This document shows, piece after piece, positions 58,270-64,000 of a DNA stretch of 64,000 nucleotides. The notes beneath the pieces are model-generated. The model had not been told where the DNA came from. It made no database searches and saw only the letters and a program-made list of their open reading frames with translations. Source of the DNA: an uncultured Schlesneria sp. (GTDB lineage: Bacteria > Planctomycetota > Planctomycetia > Planctomycetales > Planctomycetaceae); assembly GCA_903899985.1 (NCBI GenBank), contig CAIULL010000168.1:1-64000 (forward strand), given 5' to 3'. The first letter of the stretch is position 1, and every line of letters begins with the position of its first letter. The position numbers and the translations under genes were made by a program.

Positions 58270-59208
58270 ATGCCTTTACATCCCGAAGCCGCAGCATTTC
58301 TCGAGCAGGTTGCCCGACAGAAAGCTCATCCTTTCGAGACATTGCCGGTCGATACCTTGCGGCGTGCCGCCATCGTCGGAGCTGGTGCGAGCCCGAATCC
58401 ACCAGTGCTGGCCAGGGTCCAGGACCTTTCCATTAAACAGACTGACGGAACATCGCTTCCCGTTCGGGTCTATACTCCATTGGGGACGGAACCTTTCGGT
58501 GTCTGTCTCTATTTTCATGGCGGCGGCTGGGTTCTGAACAATCTCGACACTCACGACGATCTCGTCAGGCGGCTGGCTGCCGAGTCGGGTTGTCTGTTTG
58601 TTAACGTTGATTATCGATTGGCACCCGAACACAAATTTCCGGCGGCGATCGAAGATGCCTATACGGCGTTAAGCTGGGTTTATGATCATGCGGCAGAACT
58701 CGGATGCGATCGAAATCGGATTGCCGTTGCGGGTGACAGTGCCGGGGCCAATCTCGCCGCAGTCGCGTGCCTGATGACACGCGACCGGAGCGGTCCGCCG
58801 ATTGCATTTCAGGCGTTAATCTATCCAATCACCGATTGTGACTTTGAACGACCATCGTACCGGGAAAACGCTGAGGGATATTTTTTGACCCGGCGCGAGA
58901 TGACTTGGTTCTGGAACCAGTATGTTTCGTCGCCCGAACAGATGCGTGATCCATATGCCTCGCCGCTGTTGGCCAAGTCACTCGCCGGGCTTCCCACTGC
59001 GTCAATCCTGACCGCCGAATATGATCCGTTACGCGATGAGGGGGAGGCATATGCGGCGGCACTTGAAGCCGCAGGAGTCAAAGTGGCTTTGAAGCGTTAC
59101 GATGGGATGATTCACGCGTTTGTTCGTCGAGTACAACAGTTCGAATGCGCGCGGATCGCCATACGGGAACTCGGCCAGCAGCTTCGAGCAGCGATCGGGT
59201 CGAAGTAA
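58270..59208 (+). CDS. Alpha/beta hydrolase, hormone-sensitive lipase (HSL) family
   Basis: A 312-aa cytoplasmic esterase. The oxyanion motif YFHGGGWVLNN, the nucleophile elbow GDSAGAN, the acid in EYDPLRDEGE and the His in DGMIHAFVRR form the HSL signature. It hydrolyses short acyl esters. The start is uncertain: ATG 58270 gives the usual family N-terminus (MPLHPEAAAFLEQ) with AAGAGA upstream, while the track's ATG 58213 lacks an RBS but leaves a longer N-terminus; both are possible. Confidence 0.88.
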   Translation: MPLHPEAAAFLEQVARQKAHPFETLPVDTLRRAAIVGAGASPNPPVLARVQDLSIKQTDGTSLPVRVYTPLGTEPFGVCLYFHGGGWVLNNLDTHDDLVRRLAAESGCLFVNVDYRLAPEHKFPAAIEDAYTALSWVYDHAAELGCDRNRIAVAGDSAGANLAAVACLMTRDRSGPPIAFQALIYPITDCDFERPSYRENAEGYFLTRREMTWFWNQYVSSPEQMRDPYASPLLAKSLAGLPTASILTAEYDPLRDEGEAYAAALEAAGVKVALKRYDGMIHAFVRRVQQFECARIAIRELGQQLRAAIGSK

Positions 59209-59256
59209 GAAGTCAGTGCTTCCTTTTTTATTTTAAAACGCGAAATCGGATTCGAG

Positions 59257-59940
59257 ATGCATAAATACGTCATTATGGGTGCTCAGGGTTGCGGCAAGGG
59301 GACGCAGGCCAAATTGCTGAAGGAAGAATTTGACATCGTTCACATTTCCGTGGGTGATATCTTTCGCTGGCATATTCAGTCGCACACGAAGCTGGGTGCG
59401 AGGATCAAGCGATTGATTGCCGACGGGCAAATGGTCAGCGACGAAACGGTCGAGCAAATTATTCGCGAACGACTGGACCAGCACGACTGGAATTTTGGAT
59501 TCATTCTGGACGGATTTCCTCGAACAAAAATCCAGGCCGAATTCTTTCTCGAAAGTTATGACATCGACGCGGTGATCCACATTGTGGTGCCTGATGAAGT
59601 GGTGTTCGAACGCGTACTCGCCCGCAGGCTCTGCAGTCAGTGTGGTCTGGATTACAACCTGATTCATCACCGACCGGCCGTCGCCGACAAGTGTGATGTC
59701 TGCGGTGGTAAACTGGTGATCCGCAGTGACGATAACGAAGAAGGGCTTCGTCAACGCCTTCGCGACTATCGGACGCAGACCGAGCCGGTACTCGATATTT
59801 TCGCGAGAAAAGAACTGGTGATTCAAACGGATGGCAGCCATGACATCGCCACCGTTCAAAAGGATATTCAAACGCAACTGGGGCTGCGCAAGACAGTTGA
59901 CAAAGGAACAAAATCGAAGGGGGCTTCGAAGAAAGGATAG
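59257..59940 (+). CDS. Adenylate kinase-like nucleoside monophosphate kinase
   Basis: A 227-aa kinase that transfers phosphate between ATP and AMP. P-loop GAQGCGKGTQ, NMP-binding GDIFRWHIQ, FILDGFPRTKIQAEFF, and a LID domain with a zinc-type four-Cys pattern (CSQCGLDYN...CDVCGG), as in Gram-positive and planctomycete Adk. RQRLRDYRTQTEP supplies the Arg contacts. A basic tail (KGTKSKGASKKG) extends beyond the family. Whether it is the housekeeping adk or a paralogue cannot be told; no secY-adk order is present. Confidence 0.9.
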   Translation: MHKYVIMGAQGCGKGTQAKLLKEEFDIVHISVGDIFRWHIQSHTKLGARIKRLIADGQMVSDETVEQIIRERLDQHDWNFGFILDGFPRTKIQAEFFLESYDIDAVIHIVVPDEVVFERVLARRLCSQCGLDYNLIHHRPAVADKCDVCGGKLVIRSDDNEEGLRQRLRDYRTQTEPVLDIFARKELVIQTDGSHDIATVQKDIQTQLGLRKTVDKGTKSKGASKKG

Positions 59941-59955
59941 CCGGTTGTTCCACGA

Positions 59956-59979
59956 CCTGACCGAAGACGGTCAAGCAAT
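59956..59979. repeat. Solo core of the GTGCCAC family, copy G
   Basis: CTGACCGAAGACGGTCAAGC is the hairpin core of the family (compare copy E, GTGACCGAAGACGGTCATAT) without the terminal GTGCCAC/GTGGCAC sequences. Confidence 0.5.
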
Positions 59980-60376
59980 ACGGGAATGATTTTCTGTGGA
60001 AATATGCTGTGGCGATTGTCTTTGTCCTGGCGGGACTAAAGATTAGCCGGTCGTTGAGTGCACCGACACCAACGGATGACGCGGCCGAGAAGGTCTTGAA
60101 TCCTGGAGGGATTCCACATAACAACGGTTGGTTGGTCACGTAGAAATGTCTCAACAATACACCTGTCATCCTTCCAGGACGCGATTTCAAACATCGAACC
60201 TGATCTGTCGGTGTCGCTGGCGCTCAACCATCACCGGCTCATGGCTTCAGTACTTCCAAGACACAAGAAATGCAAAACAATAGCGAGTTGTTTCTGTTCT
60301 TTGATCGTTTTAAGCTGAATGATGAAGTTGTCGCTTCTTGAAGCGCGAGTTTTAGCTCGTTCTCCATTTTGTGGCG

Positions 60377-60400
60377 CACGGGCTGATGCCCATGCTATGG
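60377..60400. repeat. Solo arm of the CACGGGCTAAAGCCC family
   Basis: CACGGGCTGATGCCCATGCT(ATGG) differs at three positions of 24 from the right arm of the perfect inverted repeat at 12317-12340. Confidence 0.65.
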
Positions 60401-60441
60401 GTTATGTGAAAGTTCTTGTCGTTAGATTCAGGGGGCTGGCC

Positions 60442-61722
60442 ATGGGTAGAAATCGGTTGTCGGTGCGGATTACTGCGATGATATCGACCTTACTGATGAC
60501 CTGTGCGCTGGTGGCGACCGCCCAGGAACCGCCAAAGGTCAAGCCAGCCCCTTTGCGTGGGATGATCAGTCTCATCGTCCGAGAACCCGTTCAGCGGGAA
60601 TTGGGAATTGAAAACGATTCACCAGAACTCGAGAACATTCGAAAGCTGCTGAAACCCCTTTCCACTGTTCTTAATCAAAGATTGAACTATCCCACGGAAG
60701 AAGACAAAGCCGAACGCCTGAATGCTCAAGACCTCTATTCAAAGGTCGAAGGCGAATTTGTGCTGGAATTGAAAAAGTTATTAAAGCCCGAGCAGTTCAC
60801 CCGCTTGAAACAGATTCATTGGCAACGTTGGGGCCTGCAGGCAGTTCAGGATCCTGATCTCGCCAATCAGTTAGAAATCACTTCGGATCAGATGAACAAA
60901 CTGTCTGAAGTGAATCGCGACATTGACACGCGGCGCAAAGAAATACGTGCTCAGAATGGAGACAATCCGGCCGTCAAGGTGCAGGAACTCGATGCCGAAC
61001 GGAATAGAAAATACACCGAAGTTCTGACCCCCGAACAATTGGCCAAGTTTGAACAACTGAAAGGAAAGCCTTTTGATCTGCCCGCCCCGGCGACCACAGC
61101 GGGACCCGCCAACGTTGCAGTTGGCGGGCCGATTCGAACTCGGCCCGGCGGACTGATGGCATTTGCGTTAAGAGAACCAATTTTGAACGAGCTGGGGATT
61201 AAAAATGATGCTCCAGTCGTCGCGGAAATTCGCAAATTGTCCGAAGCGCATTCCACGGAATTGCGAAAAGAATTGCAGACGATCAATCCTGTTGTTCGCG
61301 AAAGAGTTCAGGAAGCCGAGGCGAAGCTCCAGGGGCAATATGATCAGGAACTGCAGAAGTTGCTGACGCCGGAACAGTTTGTTCGGCTACGGCAAATTCA
61401 TTGGCAGCAACTGGGTGTGCAGGCCTTGAACGAGGCTGACGTGGCAAAGGCACTTGGGATCACAAAAGACCAGAAGGAACAACTCGTTGCCGTGGAGTTA
61501 GCTTTTTTCAAAAATGTCAGGGAATTGCTCAACCCACCCGCTGGTCGTCCCGCTGGTCCTGTACCACCTGAGATTCAGAAGAAGATGAAACAAGCGCGGG
61601 ACGAACAGGAAGCGAAAGTCAATGAAATCCTGACTCAGCAACAGCGATCCCAATTTGCTGAATTGAAGGGTAAGCCATTCGAATTAGAACTGCTGTGGGC
61701 TCCGCAGCGCCCAACGCCGTGA
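60442..61722 (+). CDS. Secreted protein with an internal tandem duplication
   Basis: A 426-aa exported helical protein (signal peptide MISTLLMTCALVATA-QE) built of two copies of a roughly 170-residue unit. Unit 1 has LLKPEQFTRLKQIHWQRWGLQAVQ and LTPEQLAKFEQLKGKPFDL; unit 2 has LLTPEQFVRLRQIHWQQLGVQALN and LTQQQRSQFAELKGKPFEL. A Pro/Ala linker joins them. Units begin with LIVREPVQRELGI and FALREPILNELGI. The repeats resemble a Spy/CpxP-like helical fold, but this is not certain. ATG 60442 has AGGGGG upstream. Function unknown; it may be a periplasmic chaperone-type protein. Confidence 0.8.
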   Translation: MGRNRLSVRITAMISTLLMTCALVATAQEPPKVKPAPLRGMISLIVREPVQRELGIENDSPELENIRKLLKPLSTVLNQRLNYPTEEDKAERLNAQDLYSKVEGEFVLELKKLLKPEQFTRLKQIHWQRWGLQAVQDPDLANQLEITSDQMNKLSEVNRDIDTRRKEIRAQNGDNPAVKVQELDAERNRKYTEVLTPEQLAKFEQLKGKPFDLPAPATTAGPANVAVGGPIRTRPGGLMAFALREPILNELGIKNDAPVVAEIRKLSEAHSTELRKELQTINPVVRERVQEAEAKLQGQYDQELQKLLTPEQFVRLRQIHWQQLGVQALNEADVAKALGITKDQKEQLVAVELAFFKNVRELLNPPAGRPAGPVPPEIQKKMKQARDEQEAKVNEILTQQQRSQFAELKGKPFELELLWAPQRPTP

Positions 61723-61751
61723 ACGATTTTTCAAAACGGTCATGACGTGAC

Positions 61752-61852
61752 GTGCCACGGCATCGGAGTCTTCTCCGACGCAGAGTCTTTGACCCGTAAC
61801 CTTATGATTGTAAGACACTGAGTGACCGAAGACGGTCATATAGTGGCACAAG
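61752..61852. repeat. GTGCCAC/GTGGCAC palindromic element, copy E
   Basis: It starts GTGCCACGGCATCGG, has CGGAGTCTTCTCCG inside and ends GACCGAAGACGGTC, ATAT and AGTGGCACAAG. The left half is the clearest example of the family's first hairpin. It lies between the duplicated secreted protein and the TIM-barrel gene. Confidence 0.85.
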
Positions 61853-61905
61853 AGTTCGATCGACGCCGCCACCCGATCAATAGCCTCTCCAATGAAAGTC
61901 ACTTT

Positions 61906-62763
61906 ATGAAATTTGCGATCTGCCAGGAATTGTTCGAGAACTGGGATTGGAAGCGTCAGTGTCAGTTCATGGCTGAAACCGGATACACGGGGATTGAACT
62001 GGCCCCGTTCACGCTCGCGTCGCGCATCACAGACGTTTCCGCATCGCGCCGCAGAGAATTAAAGTTGCAGGCTGAAGAATACGGGCTGACGATTTGCGGC
62101 TTGCATTGGCTGCTGGCGAAGACCGAGGGCTTTCACCTCACGACCAGTGATCGATCGGTTCGTGAGGCGACAACGAAGTATCTGATCGAGCTGGGGAACG
62201 CTTGTGCGGACTTTGGCGGAACCGTGATGGTGTTCGGCTCGCCCGCTCAGCGAAGTTTGTTACCCGGCGTTTCCCGTGAAGAGGCCTATGACAACGCTGC
62301 GGAAGTCTTTCGAGCGGCGGTCCCCGCGTTTGCTGATCGTGGCGTCAAGATTGTCATGGAGCCACTTACGACTCGCGAGACGAATTTCGTCAATACGTGT
62401 GCCGAAGCAGTGGAACTGATCGACCGGGTCGGGCATCCCAACTTCGTATTGCATCAGGATGTGAAGGCCATGCTCAGCGAATCGACTCCGATTCCCGAGT
62501 TGATTGCCAGATATGCCAGCATTACCGAACATTTCCATGTGAATGACGATAACCTGTTGGGACCTGGGATGGGGCGAACAGATTACCACCCGATTGTGAA
62601 GGCGCTGCTTGAGACCGGCTATTCCGGTTGGGTCAGCGTCGAGGTCTTCGATTACAAACCGGGTGCTGAATTCATCGCTCGCGAAAGTATCAACTACATG
62701 CGTCGTATCATTGAAGAAGTGACTGCTGCGAATAAGGCGGCGGCGCAAGGAGACCGAACGTGA
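61906..62763 (+). CDS. Sugar phosphate isomerase/epimerase (xylose isomerase-like TIM barrel)
   Basis: A 285-aa TIM-barrel protein of the AP-endonuclease-2/xylose-isomerase-like family, which includes D-tagatose 3-epimerase and hydroxypyruvate isomerase. Metal-site residues are E in ELAPFTLA, E in VMEPLTTRE, D/H in VLHQDVKAM, H in EHFHVNDDN and E in VSVEVFDYK. The track starts upstream, but MKFAICQELF is the usual family N-terminus (ATG 61906). Its stop overlaps the aroB GTG (GTGA), so both are co-translated; a link between them is not obvious. The substrate is unknown. Confidence 0.87.
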   Translation: MKFAICQELFENWDWKRQCQFMAETGYTGIELAPFTLASRITDVSASRRRELKLQAEEYGLTICGLHWLLAKTEGFHLTTSDRSVREATTKYLIELGNACADFGGTVMVFGSPAQRSLLPGVSREEAYDNAAEVFRAAVPAFADRGVKIVMEPLTTRETNFVNTCAEAVELIDRVGHPNFVLHQDVKAMLSESTPIPELIARYASITEHFHVNDDNLLGPGMGRTDYHPIVKALLETGYSGWVSVEVFDYKPGAEFIARESINYMRRIIEEVTAANKAAAQGDRT

Positions 62764-63950
62764 TCCACGGCGACGATTCCATCAGTGTGGATCTGGGTCC
62801 CCGCTCATACGAGATTCCCATCGTCAGTCACCAACTGGCCCATTGTGCAAAACTGTTTGAGAAATGGTGGTACATTCGCGATGGCATGTCCTCCGCGTTT
62901 TGCACGCAGCCACCCCCTCACGGCAGTGTCTGGATTGCTGAGAAGCGCAATGTCGGCCGGCCGTTCGCACTGATCGTCACTGACGCAAACGTCGCGAATT
63001 CACATGCAGCGGCAGTGCGTCAATCTTTGATCACTGATGGCTGGCGATGTGAAACCGAAGTCCTTCCTGCAGGTGAGATGTCAAAGTCGCCTGAAATTCT
63101 GACGAAGGTTTACGATCGTTTGATCGATCTGAATGCCGACCGACGGACACTGATCATCGCGGTCGGTGGGGGGGTCGTCGGTGACGCAGCCGGATTCGTT
63201 GCCGCGACGTTCATGCGCGGTCTTCCCTTCATTCAGGTTCCCACCACACTCTTGTCGGCAGTTGACAGTTCCGTTGGCGGCAAGACAGGCGTGAATCACC
63301 CCCGTGCCAAGAACATGATTGGGGCCTTCTATCAGCCGATCGGGGTCTTGATCGACACGGCGACACTCGAAACTTTGCCTGATCGTGAATACCGGGCTGG
63401 TCTTGCCGAAGTTGTTAAGTATGGCGTGATCCTTGATGCGGAATTTCTGGCGTATCTTGAGCATCATGTTACGGAGATCAATTCGCGAGAGCCGGCAGTC
63501 CTGCGACACATCATCGCACAAAGCTGCCGTCTGAAAGCGGATGTCGTCGAGCAGGACGAATTCGAGACCAAGGGTCTGCGAGCGGCACTCAATTACGGTC
63601 ATACTTTCGGCCATGCGTTCGAAGCACTCGCAGGATATGGTGAATTACTGCATGGTGAAGGGGTGGCGATCGGGATGGTTCACGCCAGCCGTCTGGCAGA
63701 GCGACGTGGATTAATCGATTCATCATTAACGAGCCGCCAGATCAAACTGCTCGGTGATTTACATCTGCCGACGAAATTGCCGGATGGTCTGAAGTTTGCC
63801 GCTGACGATGTGATTTCACGCATGCGTCTGGACAAGAAAAGCGTGTCGGGAAGCTTGCGATTTGTGTTGCCGGTTCGGGCGGGAGCGGTCAAGACGTTTT
63901 CCGATGTTCCCGAGTCGGATGTGCGAGCGACATTGGCTGCCGGTACCTGA
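62760..63950 (+). CDS. aroB: 3-Dehydroquinate synthase
   Basis: A 396-aa enzyme of the shikimate pathway converting DAHP to 3-dehydroquinate with NAD+ and a divalent metal. Motifs are AVGGGVVGDAAGFVAATFMRGL (NAD), PTTLLSAVDSSVGGKTGVNH, NMIGAFYQP, the metal ligand in AEVVKYGVI, and NYGHTFGHAFEAL with the metal-binding His. The N-terminus is about 30 residues longer than usual (YIRDGMSSAF region). GTG 62760 overlaps the previous stop codon. The gene is complete in the window. Confidence 0.96.
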   Translation: MIHGDDSISVDLGPRSYEIPIVSHQLAHCAKLFEKWWYIRDGMSSAFCTQPPPHGSVWIAEKRNVGRPFALIVTDANVANSHAAAVRQSLITDGWRCETEVLPAGEMSKSPEILTKVYDRLIDLNADRRTLIIAVGGGVVGDAAGFVAATFMRGLPFIQVPTTLLSAVDSSVGGKTGVNHPRAKNMIGAFYQPIGVLIDTATLETLPDREYRAGLAEVVKYGVILDAEFLAYLEHHVTEINSREPAVLRHIIAQSCRLKADVVEQDEFETKGLRAALNYGHTFGHAFEALAGYGELLHGEGVAIGMVHASRLAERRGLIDSSLTSRQIKLLGDLHLPTKLPDGLKFAADDVISRMRLDKKSVSGSLRFVLPVRAGAVKTFSDVPESDVRATLAAGT

Positions 63951-64000
63951 AAACGTCTCTCAACTGCCGAAAGTGACTTGTTCAAAAGAAACGTTCATTC

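Larger units (their letters stand above)
59941..60441. other. Gene-free region with repeat fragments
   Basis: 501 bp after the kinase gene. It contains a solo remnant of the palindromic family (CCTGACCGAAGACGGTCAAGC, 59956-59979) and a single arm of the 24-bp inverted-repeat family (CACGGGCTGATGCCCATGCT at 60377-60400). The track's longer ORF for the next protein begins inside it without support. Nothing else recognised. Confidence 0.55.

Noticed and set aside
1-64000. CRISPR arrays, tRNA or rRNA genes
   Set aside because: No regularly spaced direct repeats and no recognisable tRNA or rRNA sequence were seen on reading; the palindromic repeats are dispersed, not arrayed.

Overview
The window is one 64 kb stretch of a planctomycete chromosome, most likely from the Planctomycetales/Planctomycetaceae. 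The evidence is the combination of three DUF1559 pseudopilin-like proteins ([18 protein letters not shown]-terminus), a BBP7-type outer-membrane beta-barrel protein, a very large secreted PQQ-propeller/TPR protein, secreted ThuA and YncE-like propeller proteins, CsrA, DUF11-repeat envelope proteins and a divergent Hsp70 with a long C-terminal extension. No rRNA, tRNA, phage, integrase, transposase or CRISPR array was recognised. About 44 protein genes are supported, on both strands and mostly in units of one to three.

Layout. 1-3.1 kb: the 3' part of an HlyD-type adaptor with EF-hands, an MacB/LolD-type ABC ATPase, and convergent pgsA. 3.1-10 kb: a small lipoprotein, csrA, a ThuA protein, aspS and a propeller-phosphoesterase fusion. 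10.4-12.3 kb: a DUF1559 protein and a lipoprotein. 12.4-17.5 kb: a divergent aminophosphonate catabolism cluster (phnX, a TIGR03364-type FAD oxidase and a PhnZ-type HD protein on minus; an MFS-like transporter and a TIGR03366-type alcohol dehydrogenase on plus). 18-22 kb: a secreted regulatory-domain protein, an ABC-2 polysaccharide exporter permease, a second DUF1559 protein and a propeller protein. 22-24.9 kb: a WXG100-like small protein, a coiled-coil protein sharing its W-x-DQE motif, and a degenerate phosphohexomutase-like protein. 25-32.3 kb: a third DUF1559/lipoprotein pair, a phytase-like esterase, an RbsA-type ATPase and a GH51-like glycosidase. 32.5-45 kb: the giant PQQ protein, an SRAP peptidase, fabI, and an operon of a DUF11 protein, a small membrane protein and a TPR protein. 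45-52 kb: BBP7, a DegT aminotransferase, moaD/moaE and an Hsp70-family gene. 52-64 kb: a membrane protein, glnA, a non-catalytic M16 protein, an unknown secreted protein, a methyltransferase, an HSL esterase, an adenylate kinase, an internally duplicated secreted protein, a TIM-barrel epimerase and aroB.

How the genes work together. The clearest pathway is the phosphonate cluster: oxidation of aminoethylphosphonate-type compounds to phosphonoacetaldehyde, P-C bond hydrolysis by PhnX, a PhnZ-type oxidative side branch, and a transporter and a dehydrogenase in the divergent arm. Housekeeping genes (aspS, pgsA, fabI, glnA, adk-like, aroB, moaDE) lie between envelope and secreted proteins typical of the phylum.

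The most unusual content is non-coding. A family of about 100-bp palindromic intergenic elements ending GTGCCAC...GTGGCACAAG occurs in five near-complete and at least three partial copies. Other repeat families are a perfect 24-bp-arm hairpin, an inverted pair of about 115-bp GC-rich units, and a repeat inserted in frame twice in the Hsp70-family gene. All family assignments come from reading the sequence; no searches were run.
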